Part shown: positions 1 through 8,471 of the stretch, in pieces
Position numbering within the stretch: position 1 is the stretch's first letter
How the letters are laid out: every line of letters starts with the position of its first letter
Assembly: GCF_000420045.1 (NCBI RefSeq)
Contig: NZ_ATUE01000008.1
Span: forward strand, 245,242 to 309,241
Length of the DNA: 64,000 nucleotides
Direction: 5' to 3'
Source: Perlucidibaca piscinae DSM 21586
GTDB taxonomy: Bacteria > Pseudomonadota > Gammaproteobacteria > Pseudomonadales > Moraxellaceae
Made by a program: the position numbers and the translations under genes
The notes under the pieces: generated by a model
What the model saw: only the letters and a program-made list of their open reading frames with translations
What the model was told of the DNA's origin: nothing
The model's database searches: none

Positions 1-431
1 AGGGTCTTGCTGCGCGCGATGCCGATCCCGCAGCTGATCTTGACGCGCCGTCGCAGGTCGTCGCGCAGCTGGCGTGCATGGGCAACCGGATCGGCCACGC
101 CGTCGAGATCGACGAAGCTCTCGTCGATGGAGTAGCTCTCCACGCGCGGACAGGCGTCCTGCAGCACGCTCAGCATGCGTGCCGACATGTCGCCGTAGAG
201 CGTGTAGTTGGATGACCGGATGACCACGCCATGGTCGGCACAGACCGTGCGCCATTCATGGATGGGCGCGCCCATGGGAATGCCCAGCGCCTTGGCCTCC
301 GCCGAGCGCGCCACGATGCAGCCGTCGTTGTTGGACAGCACCACCAGCGGTCGTCCGGCCAGCGCCGGCGCGAAGATGGTCTCGCAGGTGGCGTAGAAGT
401 TGTTGGCGTCGACCAGGGCCACGCAGCTCAT
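1..431 (-). CDS. umuC: DNA polymerase V catalytic subunit UmuC (N-terminal part, cut by window edge)
   Basis: Y-family translesion DNA polymerase that works with processed UmuD to copy across damaged bases during the SOS response. About 143 N-terminal residues are present, starting MSCVALVDANNFYATCE. The catalytic palm shows DANNFYATCE near the start, SNNDGCIVARS and SYSIDESFVD, so both metal-binding acidic regions are there. The rest lies beyond base 1. The ATG lies 5 nt after the umuD stop, so the two genes form one operon transcribed leftwards. The reading frame is clean to the edge. Only completeness cannot be judged. Confidence 0.93.
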   Translation of the reverse strand, partial: MSCVALVDANNFYATCETIFAPALAGRPLVVLSNNDGCIVARSAEAKALGIPMGAPIHEWRTVCADHGVVIRSSNYTLYGDMSARMLSVLQDACPRVESYSIDESFVDLDGVADPVAHARQLRDDLRRRVKISCGIGIARSKT

Positions 432-436
432 GGCGG

Positions 437-895
437 TCAGCTGCTGCCGGGTGTTCGCGACGGGCGGCGGCGATGGTGTTCGACGATGTGCGCGGTCACC
501 ACGCCGAAGATCTGCAGCTCGTGCCCGGGACGCAGCACCGGGTAGCCACCACCGGCATGTTCCGGATGCAGCTCGTGGCGGCCGTTGATCTGGCGCAGCC
601 GCTTCACGGTGTGACGGCCGTCGATGCGCGCCACCACGATGTCGCCATCCTGCGGCAGGCGTCCTGCGTCCACCACCAGGATGCTGCCGTCGAGTATGCC
701 GGCATCACGCATGGAGTCGCCGCTGGCACGGATGAAGAACGTCGCTGCCGGGTCATGCACCAGGCGCTCGTTGAGGTCGATGCGCTTCTGCACGTGATCG
801 GCGGCGGGCGAGGGAAACCCTGCCGGAACCGGCGTCAGGTGCAGGGGAAGTGACAGCGCGACAGGCTGCCGGGTGAACCACCAGATGCTGTCCAT
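437..895 (-). CDS. umuD: SOS mutagenesis protein UmuD (LexA-like S24 peptidase)
   Basis: RecA-stimulated self-cleaving partner of UmuC. Length is 152 aa against about 139 in E. coli. The expected parts are visible: the cleavage region PAGFPSPAADHVQKRIDLN with an Ala25-Gly26 bond, nucleophile Ser61 in ASGDSM, and catalytic Lys98 in RHTVKRL. The bond is Ala-Gly, as in LexA, rather than the Cys-Gly of E. coli UmuD. The C-terminus runs about ten residues past the usual end and is Arg-rich. There is no other good start codon before the cleavage site, so ATG 895 is used even though the LexA operator covers it. First gene of the umuDC operon. Confidence 0.95.
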   Translation of the reverse strand: MDSIWWFTRQPVALSLPLHLTPVPAGFPSPAADHVQKRIDLNERLVHDPAATFFIRASGDSMRDAGILDGSILVVDAGRLPQDGDIVVARIDGRHTVKRLRQINGRHELHPEHAGGGYPVLRPGHELQIFGVVTAHIVEHHRRRPSRTPGSS

Positions 896-930
896 AAAGA
901 CAGTATCTGGTGGGGCTGGCGAGCTGTCAA
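888..930 (-). promoter_or_regulatory. umuDC promoter with LexA operator overlapping the start codon
   Basis: On the minus strand a -35 TTGACA (925-930), a 17-nt spacer and a -10 GATACT (902-907) are followed by a LexA box CTGT-N8-ACAG at 888-903. The box sits inside a longer 30-bp inverted repeat (881-910). The umuD ATG (893-895) lies inside the operator, 7 nt after the -10. Transcription would therefore start at or next to the A of ATG, giving a leaderless mRNA. The promoter sits in the 48-nt gap behind the esterase gene. Confidence 0.8.
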
Positions 931-943
931 GCAGTCAGCCGGG

Positions 944-1606
944 TCAGGCCAGGGTCTGCAGCCAGCGGCCGATGGCGAGGATTTCCGGCAGGCAGACGGC
1001 ATGCCCCATGGGATAGGTCTGCCAGTCCAGGCGGTCCAGCCCCAGGGCGCGCGCCTGTTCCGCGGCGGCCATGCCCATGCTGGCCGGCACCACGTCGTCG
1101 GCGTCGCCGTGGGCGGCGAACACCGGCGTGGCCAGGCAGGCCGGATTGAGTTCAGCAGCCAGCAGCGCCGGCAGTGGCTGGTAGGTGGACAGCGCGATCA
1201 GTCCGGCCAGCGGCTGGTCGTGTGTCAGGCCGGTGAGCCAGGCCAGTGCGCCACCCTGGGAGAAGCCGGCCAGCACGATGCGCGAGCACGGCATGCCACG
1301 GGCATTCTCGGCGGCGATCAGGGCGCGGATGGCGTCCCGGCTGGCACGGATGCCGGCCTCGTCGACCAGGCGCTGATCACCATCCAGTGACAGGATGTCG
1401 TACCAGGCCGGCATCACGTAGCCACCGTTGATGGTCACCGGCATTGCCGGCGCGGTCGGGAACACGAAGCGCACCGGCAGGCTGGCGGGCAGCTGCAGCT
1501 CGGGCACCACCGGCACGAAGTCGTTGCCGTCGGCACCCAGCCCGTGCAGCCAGATCACGCTCAGCCGGGGCGCCGGGCCGGTCTCGCGAACGAGGGTCGG
1601 CAACAT
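944..1606 (-). CDS. alpha/beta hydrolase, carboxylesterase/phospholipase family
   Basis: Small serine esterase of the Abhydrolase_2 type (related to bacterial carboxylesterases and acyl-protein thioesterases), about 220 aa and cytoplasmic. LHGLGADGNDF forms the oxyanion region. The nucleophile is the Ser in GFSQGG (about residue 117), with acidic residues in HGDADDVV and His in PMGHAVC completing the triad. ATG 1606 overlaps the metG stop (TGATG), which favours it over the GTG one codon upstream and indicates translational coupling. Substrate is unknown. Confidence 0.9.
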   Translation of the reverse strand: MLPTLVRETGPAPRLSVIWLHGLGADGNDFVPVVPELQLPASLPVRFVFPTAPAMPVTINGGYVMPAWYDILSLDGDQRLVDEAGIRASRDAIRALIAAENARGMPCSRIVLAGFSQGGALAWLTGLTHDQPLAGLIALSTYQPLPALLAAELNPACLATPVFAAHGDADDVVPASMGMAAAEQARALGLDRLDWQTYPMGHAVCLPEILAIGRWLQTLA

Positions 1607-3735
1607 CACTTCACCGCCATGCCGGGCTGCGCACCGGCATCCGGGGTGAGCAGGAAGATGTCGCTGCCGCCGGGGCCGGCGGCCAGCACCATGCCCTCGC
1701 TCATGCCGAACTTCATCTTGCGTGGGGCGAGGTTGGCCACCATGACGGTGAGGCGACCGACCAGCACGGCCGGGTCCGGGTAGGCGCTCTTGATGCCGGA
1801 GAACACCTGGCGGGTCTCGCCGCCAAGGTCGAGCTGCAGACGCAGCAGCTTGTCAGCCCCCTCGACGTGTTCGGCGCTGACGATGCGCGCCACGCGCAGA
1901 TCGACCTTGGCGAAGTCGTCGATGCCGATCACGCCGGAGGCGTCAGCTGCCGCGGCGGCGCTCGCGGGCGCCAGCTTGGCGGCGGCCTGCGGGCTCTGGC
2001 CGGCAGCCTTGGTGGCCACCGCTGCCGGCTGGGCGTTCGCCAGCGAGTCCGTGGACGCCTCGACCATGGCGGCCACGGCGGCCGGATCGACACGTGTCAT
2101 CAGCGGCTGGAAGGTCTCGATGCGGTGACCGAGCAGGAGGTCGCGGCGCGCCTCCCAGGCCAGCCCGTGGGACGGCGAGCCGGGCAGGTTGAGGAAGCCG
2201 GCGCTGGCCTCGGCCATGGCCGGCAGCACCGGCGCAAGATAGGTCATGAGCTGGCGGAACAGGTTGAGGCCGACCGAGCACACCGCCTGCACCTCGGCGT
2301 CCATGCCCTCGACCTTGGCCAGTGCCCACGGCTTCTTCTCGTCGATGTACTGGTTGGCGCGGTCGGCCAGCGCCATGATTTCGCGGATGGCGCGGCCGAA
2401 CTCGCGCGCCTCGTAGTGCGCGGCGATGCTGTCACCGGCGGCGATGAAGTCCGCCAGCAGCTGCGGTTCGGCGCATTCCGCCGAGAGTCGGCCCTCGAAG
2501 CGCTTGCTGATGAAGCCGGCGCAGCGGCTGGCGATGTTGACCACCTTGCCGACCAGGTCCGAGTTCACGCGCAGCGTGAAGTCCTCCAGATTGAGATCGA
2601 TGTCCTCGACCTTGCTGGAGAGCTTGGCGGCAAAGTAGTAGCGCAGGTATTCCGGATTCAGGTGCTGCAGGTAGGTCTGCGCCTGGATGAAGGTGCCGCG
2701 CGACTTCGACATCTTCTGGCCGTTGACGGTCAGGAAGCCGTGCGCGAACACCCCCGTGGGCAGGCGGTAGCCGGCGCCATCCAGCATGGCGGGCCAGAAC
2801 AGGGCATGGAAGTAGACGATGTCCTTGCCGATGAAGTGGTAGAGCTCGGCGCTGCTGTCCTTGCGCCAGAAGTCGTCGAAAACCAGCTTGGGCGTCTTCG
2901 CGCACAGGTTGGCGAAGCTGGCCATGTAGCCCACCGGGGCATCCAGCCAGACGTAGAAGTACTTGCCCGGGGCATCGGGAATCTCGAAGCCGAAGTAGGG
3001 GGCATCACGCGAGATGTCCCAGTCGGCGAGGCCGGCCTCGAACCATTCCGCCAGCTTGTTGGCGACTTCCTCCTGCAGCGTTCCGCTGCGCGTCCAGGCT
3101 TTCAGCATGGCCTCGAAGTCGGGCAGCTTGAAGAAGTAGTGCTCGGACTCCTTCTCGACCGGCGTGGCGCCGGAGATGGTCGAGCGCGGGTTCTTCAGCT
3201 CGGTCGGCGAATAGGTGGCGCCGCAGACTTCGCAGGAGTCGCCGTACTGGTCGACGGCGCCGCACTTCGGGCAGTCACCCTTGATGAAGCGATCGGCCAG
3301 GAACAGCTGCTTTTCCGGATCAAAAAGCTGGCGGATGGCGCGCGTGGCGATATGGCCGCCGGTCTGCAGCGTGCCCGGATGCGCGCCGGGAATGCCGTCG
3401 CGCAGACGCAGATAGATCTCGCGGGCGAGCTGGTGATTCTCGTCGCTGTGCGTGGAGTGGTAATTGTCGAAGGCGACGTTGAAGCCGGCGAAGTCACGCT
3501 GGTGCTCGGCCTTGACGTTGGCAATCTGCTGTTCCGGCGGCAGACCGTTCTGCTCGGCCTTGAGCATGATGGCCGTGCCGTGGGCGTCGTCGGCGCAGAC
3601 GTAATGGACTTCATGCCCGCGTGCGCGCTGGAAGCGGACCCAGATGTCGGTCTGGATGTATTCGACGAGGTGGCCCAGATGAATGGGGCCGTTGGCATAG
3701 GGCAGGGCGCTGGTGACAAGCAGGCGACGGGTCAT
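1606..3735 (-). CDS. metG: methionine--tRNA ligase
   Basis: Class I aminoacyl-tRNA synthetase that charges tRNA-Met. The 709 residues contain the HIGH region PYANGPIHLGHL (12-23), a Zn knuckle with Cys155, 158, 168 and 171, and KMSKS at 341-345. An Ala-rich linker leads to a C-terminal tRNA-binding OB-fold domain of the EMAP/Trbp111 type (about 605-709), which is typical of the long dimeric form. It overlaps the esterase start. Nothing looks unusual. Confidence 0.98.
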   Translation of the reverse strand: MTRRLLVTSALPYANGPIHLGHLVEYIQTDIWVRFQRARGHEVHYVCADDAHGTAIMLKAEQNGLPPEQQIANVKAEHQRDFAGFNVAFDNYHSTHSDENHQLAREIYLRLRDGIPGAHPGTLQTGGHIATRAIRQLFDPEKQLFLADRFIKGDCPKCGAVDQYGDSCEVCGATYSPTELKNPRSTISGATPVEKESEHYFFKLPDFEAMLKAWTRSGTLQEEVANKLAEWFEAGLADWDISRDAPYFGFEIPDAPGKYFYVWLDAPVGYMASFANLCAKTPKLVFDDFWRKDSSAELYHFIGKDIVYFHALFWPAMLDGAGYRLPTGVFAHGFLTVNGQKMSKSRGTFIQAQTYLQHLNPEYLRYYFAAKLSSKVEDIDLNLEDFTLRVNSDLVGKVVNIASRCAGFISKRFEGRLSAECAEPQLLADFIAAGDSIAAHYEAREFGRAIREIMALADRANQYIDEKKPWALAKVEGMDAEVQAVCSVGLNLFRQLMTYLAPVLPAMAEASAGFLNLPGSPSHGLAWEARRDLLLGHRIETFQPLMTRVDPAAVAAMVEASTDSLANAQPAAVATKAAGQSPQAAAKLAPASAAAAADASGVIGIDDFAKVDLRVARIVSAEHVEGADKLLRLQLDLGGETRQVFSGIKSAYPDPAVLVGRLTVMVANLAPRKMKFGMSEGMVLAAGPGGSDIFLLTPDAGAQPGMAVK

Positions 3736-3849
3736 GATCTCTACAGCGTGGCAATCGACAGGTCGCCGATGATAGCACTGCGGACTCGCGGCTGCCCCGC
3801 CACCGGGGCGATTGCCGCTGCTTTTGCCGGCAGCGGCAGGAGAGCGGAA

Positions 3850-4074
3850 TCAGGCGATCTGCGTGCGGTACTTGCAGGGACGGTCTTCCAGGCAGAACTT
3901 GTCACGGTAGCTGCCCGGGCGGGGCGGCATCCAGACACTGCCGACATCGTTGCCAGCCAGCTCGACGGCGGCGACCGGTGCAGCGGCATCGACCGGTGCG
4001 GCCAGTGCCGGGGTGGCACTCAGCAGCATCACCGCACTTGCGGCACCCATCATCATCGCGTTCAGATTCCACAT
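3850..4074 (-). CDS. small exported protein of unknown function
   Basis: 74-residue protein with a likely signal peptide: MWNLNAMMMGAAS, a hydrophobic stretch, then an Ala-rich ATPALAA cleavage region. The mature part is about 48 residues, is rich in Ala and Pro, and carries two Cys (FCLEDRPC) that could form a disulfide. No family was recognised. It lies alone between metG and the divergent amine oxidase gene. Codon use and GC content match the surroundings, but small size keeps the call tentative. Confidence 0.5.
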   Translation of the reverse strand: MWNLNAMMMGAASAVMLLSATPALAAPVDAAAPVAAVELAGNDVGSVWMPPRPGSYRDKFCLEDRPCKYRTQIA

Positions 4075-4420
4075 GGCGCTACCCTCACGACGTCAGCCAT
4101 TCGACTGAAGTCACTATCTCGGAATCCCGAGAGCCTTGTGGGGGTTTGCGGTATGCGCTGCGTCGACGTGCTGTTCAGCGACGTGACGTGTGCGACGCTT
4201 GCGTGCGGGTTCTGTAACGACTGTATCCGCTCTGCAAATAACCGCCCCATGGCTTTCAGGTTGGGGCGCCGTCCATGACGTTATTAGATGCATTCCGTGC
4301 GGATAATCAGTTCTAGTTTTTTAGTTCAAAGAAATCAACACTTTTCGTCGGCTTTCTTATTAATATTTTGTGAAGTAATTGTATGTGTGCCAGTTTTCGG
4401 GTGATCGGAGGGTCTTGCAT
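4075..4420. other. intergenic region with AT-rich promoter zone
   Basis: No credible gene is seen. Bases about 4270-4390 are far more AT-rich than the surroundings, with runs such as tattaatattttg just upstream of the amine oxidase, so the promoter of that gene probably lies here. A GGAGGG ribosome-binding site at 4407-4412 sits 8 nt before ATG 4421. Confidence 0.4.
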
Positions 4421-5815
4421 ATGGTCAGACAGGATGTGGTCATCGTGGGTGCCGGCCTGGCCGGATTGACCGCGGCACGCGCGCTGCAACGGGCCGGTCG
4501 TCGGGTTTGCGTGCTGGAAGCGCGTGAGCGGGTCGGCGGGCGTACTTGGACCGAATGGCATGGCAGCACGCCGGTGGATCGTGGCGGCGCCTGGATCGGT
4601 CCGACCCAGAACCGCATGCTGGCGCTGGCCCGGGAGCTTGGCCTGGCAATGGTCGAGCAGGCCGGTCGCGGTGCCAGTGTCTATGTGACTGGTGCGCGTC
4701 GCCAGATCCATGGCGACCGTCTGTTCGGGCTGATCTCCACCCAGGGAGCGCCGCATGACTGGCGTCTTCTGCCTGATCTGCTCAAGCTTGAGTTTCAGCT
4801 CAACCGGCTCGCGGCCACGGTGCCGGTGGGCCGCCCCTGGGAGGCGCCGCGTGCTGCCGAATGGGACGCCATGACCCTGGCCGACTGGCTGGACGAGCGC
4901 CGTCTTGGCGAACGCACCCGCGTGCTCGCCGAAGCCACCTTCGAGACGCTCTGGGGCGGCAATGCCCGCGAGTTGTCCTTCCTGTATGCCTTGCACTATG
5001 TCGCTGCGGCTGGCGACGAGCAGAATCCCGGCACCTTCGGTCGTCTGACCGCCACCATCAACGGCGCCCAGGAGCGACGCTTCGCCGGTGGCAGCCAGTC
5101 GGTGTCGCAGGCCCTGGCCGCTGCGCTGGGCGATGCCGTGGTGCTCGGGGCCCGGGTCACCCACGTGCAGCAGGATGAGCATGGCGTGCGCGTGTCTGCG
5201 CAGGTGGACGGGCTCAGCGAGCACTGGCAGGCCGACCATCTGGTGGTGGCGGTGCCGCCACCCTGTCGCGCCGACATCGACTTCCAGCCGCCGCTGCCGC
5301 CTTTGCATGATGACCTGATGGCCGGCATCCGCATGGGCCGCCTGATGAAATACGAGGTGATCTACACGCGTCCGTTCTGGCGCGAGGCCGGACTTTCCGG
5401 CAATGCCATTCTTGCGGACGGGCTGGTCAATCTGGTGTTCGAGGTCACGCCGGCGTCCGGTGAGGAGGGCGCCTTGCTGGCCTTCATCGGCGGTGCGCAT
5501 CTGGATGCGGCCGATCGGCTCGCGCCCGAGGCCTTGCGCGCCGAGGTGCTGGCCAGCCTGGTGCGCTGCTTCGGTCCCGATGCGGCACAGCCATCGGCGG
5601 TGGTTCGGCAGCACTGGGGCGAGGAAGCCTTCAGCCGCGGTGCGCCCACCGGGTATTGCGCGCCGGGCGTGCTGACCGGCTGTCGCGATCTGCTGTCGTG
5701 GCCGCAGGGTCGAATTCACTGGGCCGGCAGCGAGATTCCCGGTTACTGGACCGGTTACATGGAGGGGGCCGTGCGCTCTGGCGAACGCGTCGCCGCCGCG
5801 CTGCTGTCCTGCTAG
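4421..5815 (+). CDS. flavin-containing monoamine oxidase family protein
   Basis: FAD-dependent amine oxidase that oxidises an amine to an imine with release of H2O2; substrate is not predictable. It has an N-terminal dinucleotide-binding motif VIVGAGLAGLTAARAL, the family motif RVGGRTW, DRGGAWIGP, and the C-terminal FAD motif WAGSEIPGYWTGYMEGA. Length is 464 aa, usual for the family. ATG 4421 was chosen over an upstream TTG because of a strong GGAGGG site and because the protein then begins right before the Rossmann strand. It lies 35 nt upstream of apbC and may be co-transcribed with it. Confidence 0.9.
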   Translation: MVRQDVVIVGAGLAGLTAARALQRAGRRVCVLEARERVGGRTWTEWHGSTPVDRGGAWIGPTQNRMLALARELGLAMVEQAGRGASVYVTGARRQIHGDRLFGLISTQGAPHDWRLLPDLLKLEFQLNRLAATVPVGRPWEAPRAAEWDAMTLADWLDERRLGERTRVLAEATFETLWGGNARELSFLYALHYVAAAGDEQNPGTFGRLTATINGAQERRFAGGSQSVSQALAAALGDAVVLGARVTHVQQDEHGVRVSAQVDGLSEHWQADHLVVAVPPPCRADIDFQPPLPPLHDDLMAGIRMGRLMKYEVIYTRPFWREAGLSGNAILADGLVNLVFEVTPASGEEGALLAFIGGAHLDAADRLAPEALRAEVLASLVRCFGPDAAQPSAVVRQHWGEEAFSRGAPTGYCAPGVLTGCRDLLSWPQGRIHWAGSEIPGYWTGYMEGAVRSGERVAAALLSC

Positions 5816-5850
5816 CATAGGGGCCTTCGCGATCCGGACCGTTTCCATCC

Positions 5851-6945
5851 ATGAGCATCACCCGTGCGGCGGTAGACGCCATCCTCGCTGCCCACAGCGA
5901 CCCCTACCTCGGCCCCGACGCCACCTACGCCCTGCTCGCGGTGCCGCAGGACACCCAGGTGACCGACGACGGTCGTGTCTTTGCACACATCCAGCTGCCT
6001 TACCCGCATGCCAATCCGGCACAGGCGTTCGGCGCCGCACTTGAGGCCGCCTTGCACGTGGCCGGTGCGCGTGACGTGCATATCCGCTGGTCGCAGGCCA
6101 TTCCGCGCATCCAGCCGCAGGGCGAGGTGGCACCGCTGACGCTGGCGCGCAACCTGATCGTGGTGGCATCGGGCAAGGGTGGCGTCGGCAAGTCCACCAC
6201 CGCCGTCAACCTGGCGCTGGCGCTGGCGCGTGAAGGTGCCCGCGTCGGCATCCTGGATGCCGACATCTACGGCCCCAGCCAGCCCACCATGCTCGGCATC
6301 GGTCTCGGCAAGTACCCGGACACGGTGGATGATGCGTGGTTCGTGCCGCACACCGCGCACGGCATCGAGGTCATGTCCATCGGTTTCCTGCTGCAGGGCG
6401 ACACCCCGGTGGTGTGGCGCGGGCCCAAGGCCACCGGCGCGCTGATCCAGCTGGTCACGCAGACGCGCTGGTCGTCGCTGGACTATCTGGTGGTCGACAT
6501 GCCGCCCGGCACGGGTGACATCCAGCTCACCCTGGCGCAGCGCATTCCGGTCGCCGGCGCGGTGATCGTCACCACGCCGCAGGACATCGCCACGCTGGAT
6601 GCGAAGAAGGGCATCGAGATGTTCCGCAAGGTCGACATCCGCGTGCTCGGCGTGGTCGAGAACATGGCCCAGCACGTGTGCTCGTCCTGCGGGCATGTCG
6701 AGCACATCTTCGGCGCCGGCGGCGGCGAACGCATGGCGGCGCAGTACCAGACCCCGCTGCTGGGCCAGCTGCCGCTGGATGCGCGCATCCGAGAGCAGAC
6801 CGACAGCGGCGTGCCGACCGTGATCGCCGAGCCCGATGGAGCCCTGGCGGCGGCCTACCGCGAGCTGGCACGTCGCACCGCTGCCGCGCTGGCCCTGGGG
6901 CCGCGTGTCAGCGATACCCGCATTCCCCTGCAGCCGACCGCCTGA
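5851..6945 (+). CDS. apbC: iron-sulfur cluster carrier protein ApbC/Mrp
   Basis: P-loop NTPase that binds and passes on Fe-S clusters in the cytoplasm. It has a DUF59-type N-terminal domain (about 1-85), a deviant Walker A GKGGVGKST (108-116), Walker B-like DADIYGPSQPT, and the cluster-binding CSSC pair (Cys277, Cys280). Length is 364 aa, normal for the family. It is followed 38 nt later by dcd on the same strand, an arrangement common in gammaproteobacteria. Confidence 0.96.
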   Translation: MSITRAAVDAILAAHSDPYLGPDATYALLAVPQDTQVTDDGRVFAHIQLPYPHANPAQAFGAALEAALHVAGARDVHIRWSQAIPRIQPQGEVAPLTLARNLIVVASGKGGVGKSTTAVNLALALAREGARVGILDADIYGPSQPTMLGIGLGKYPDTVDDAWFVPHTAHGIEVMSIGFLLQGDTPVVWRGPKATGALIQLVTQTRWSSLDYLVVDMPPGTGDIQLTLAQRIPVAGAVIVTTPQDIATLDAKKGIEMFRKVDIRVLGVVENMAQHVCSSCGHVEHIFGAGGGERMAAQYQTPLLGQLPLDARIREQTDSGVPTVIAEPDGALAAAYRELARRTAAALALGPRVSDTRIPLQPTA

Positions 6946-6983
6946 GCGCGGTCGCTGCGCCTGATTTTCCTGCGAGAACCTGA

Positions 6984-7556
6984 ATGAGCATCAAGTCAGA
7001 CCACTGGATCCGCCGCATGGCCGAGCAGCACCGCATGATCGAGCCGTTCGAGCCGGGCCAGGTGCGCCACTCCCCGGCAGACGGCCACAAGATCGTGTCC
7101 TACGGCACCTCCAGCTACGGCTATGACGTGCGCTGCGCCAACGAGTTCAAGATCTTCACCAACATCAACTCCACCATCGTCGACCCGAAGAACTTCGACG
7201 AGAACAACTTCGTCGACGTGGTGTCGGATGTCTGCATCATCCCGCCCAACAGCTTCGCGCTGGCACGCACGGTCGAGTACTTCCGCATCCCGCGCTCGAC
7301 GCTGGTGGTCTGCCTCGGCAAGTCGACCTACGCGCGCTGCGGCATCATCGTCAACGTGACGCCGCTGGAGCCGGAGTGGGAGGGCCATGTCACGCTGGAG
7401 TTCTCCAACACCACCAACCTGCCGGCCAAGATCTACGCCAACGAGGGCGTGGCGCAAATGCTGTTCTTCGAGAGCGACGAGATCTGCGCGACCTCGTACA
7501 AGGACCGCGGCGGCAAGTACCAGGGCCAGACTGGCGTGACCCTGCCGAGAACCTGA
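6984..7556 (+). CDS. dcd: dCTP deaminase
   Basis: Deaminates dCTP to dUTP, feeding thymidylate synthesis. The 190-aa protein is full length with family signatures SYGYDVR, the STYARCG loop and TLEFSN, where Glu139 is the expected catalytic residue. The start matches the conserved family N-terminus MSIKSDHWIRRMA. Downstream of apbC. The gene ends 4 nt before a large inverted repeat that probably terminates or stabilises the transcript. Confidence 0.97.
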   Translation: MSIKSDHWIRRMAEQHRMIEPFEPGQVRHSPADGHKIVSYGTSSYGYDVRCANEFKIFTNINSTIVDPKNFDENNFVDVVSDVCIIPPNSFALARTVEYFRIPRSTLVVCLGKSTYARCGIIVNVTPLEPEWEGHVTLEFSNTTNLPAKIYANEGVAQMLFFESDEICATSYKDRGGKYQGQTGVTLPRT

Positions 7557-7560
7557 TGTG

Positions 7561-7698
7561 TCGCTGGCGTCCGGCCGAAGCCGGGGGCTGGCGCGTGAAA
7601 ACACGCCGTGAATACGTCCCTGTAGGCTCGCGCACGCCATCCATGGCGTGCGACGGTTTTCCCTGCGCCAGCCCCCGGCTCCGATCGGACGCCAGCGA
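7561..7698. repeat. 138-bp nested inverted repeat (MITE/REP-like)
   Basis: Outer 34-nt arms (7561-7594 and 7665-7698) match at 31 of 34 positions as inverted copies. Inside them a perfect 10-bp palindrome CGCACGCCAT / ATGGCGTGCG (7631-7640, 7643-7652) forms a second hairpin. The element fills the space between convergent dcd and the DUF3108 gene. It could be a bidirectional terminator, a REP-type palindromic unit or a short non-autonomous mobile element. No coding potential was recognised. Confidence 0.7.
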
Positions 7699-7705
7699 CT
7701 GCTGA

Positions 7706-8449
7706 TCAGTCGGCAGGGCCCTGCCAGATCATCCGGTAAGTCTCCGGTCCGTCCTGGTGCACGATCTGCACCGGCACGAAACCCAGATCGGGCGCCAGCC
7801 ACAGCGTGGTCAGACGCTGGCCGTCGCGGCGTTCATAGACCTCGGTGCCCCAGGCCTTGCCGTTGAGCGTGAGCGTGACGTTGTCGAGTCGTGTCAGCGA
7901 CACGGGCGTGATGCCTTTCACCTCGGCCAGGGCATAGCTGGCCTTGGGGGTCTTGCCGGCGAGACGGTCGGCACGCAGCTGCACCTCCAGTCCCAGCAGA
8001 TCGACCGCGTCATCCTGACCCGGATAGCGGCGGGTCTTGCCCTTGCGCTGGGTCACGAACTGGCCGTCGGCTTCGCGCACGATGCTGACCGATTGCGGGA
8101 ACAGCAGCAGCTGCAGATCGCGTTGGTAGCGCTGGAACACGACCCGGTCATGGCGCCACTGGAAGCGGCTTTCCTCGGTGAGCGTTGCCAGTCCGGGCAC
8201 CTGGGCGTCGGTGCGGAAGGTGCAGCTGGCGTGCTGGCAGCTCAGGCGACGCACGGCACTGCCGGTGAGCTGGCCATCCCAGCTCAGCAGGTAGCGCTGG
8301 GCATTGGCCGCCACGGGCAGAGTGGCTGCCGGTGCTGCAGCGGGCGTGGCAGGCACTGCGGTCGGGTTGGTCTGGGCGCTGCTGCTGGCGCAGCCGAGCA
8401 GGGGCAGGGTCAGCAGGGGCAGCAGAAGCAGCGGATGGCGTGTGCGCAT
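7706..8449 (-). CDS. DUF3108 domain lipoprotein
   Basis: 247-aa envelope protein of the DUF3108 family, whose function is unknown. The N-terminus is a lipoprotein signal peptide with lipobox LLGC (Cys20), followed by an Ala/Pro-rich linker (about 25-50) and the DUF3108 domain, where SYALAEVKGI and WLAPDLGFVPVQI fit the family. It is 22 nt downstream of purN on the same strand, a pairing found in other gammaproteobacteria. It is convergent with dcd across the inverted repeat. Confidence 0.85.
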   Translation of the reverse strand: MRTRHPLLLLPLLTLPLLGCASSSAQTNPTAVPATPAAAPAATLPVAANAQRYLLSWDGQLTGSAVRRLSCQHASCTFRTDAQVPGLATLTEESRFQWRHDRVVFQRYQRDLQLLLFPQSVSIVREADGQFVTQRKGKTRRYPGQDDAVDLLGLEVQLRADRLAGKTPKASYALAEVKGITPVSLTRLDNVTLTLNGKAWGTEVYERRDGQRLTTLWLAPDLGFVPVQIVHQDGPETYRMIWQGPAD

Positions 8450-8471
8450 GTGGGGCCTCTCGCGCCCGTCA

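Noticed and set aside
1444..4278. A long open frame (about 944 residues) on the plus strand
   Set aside because: It is the antisense shadow of metG and its neighbours. The composition is poor in normal motifs, and metG is certain.
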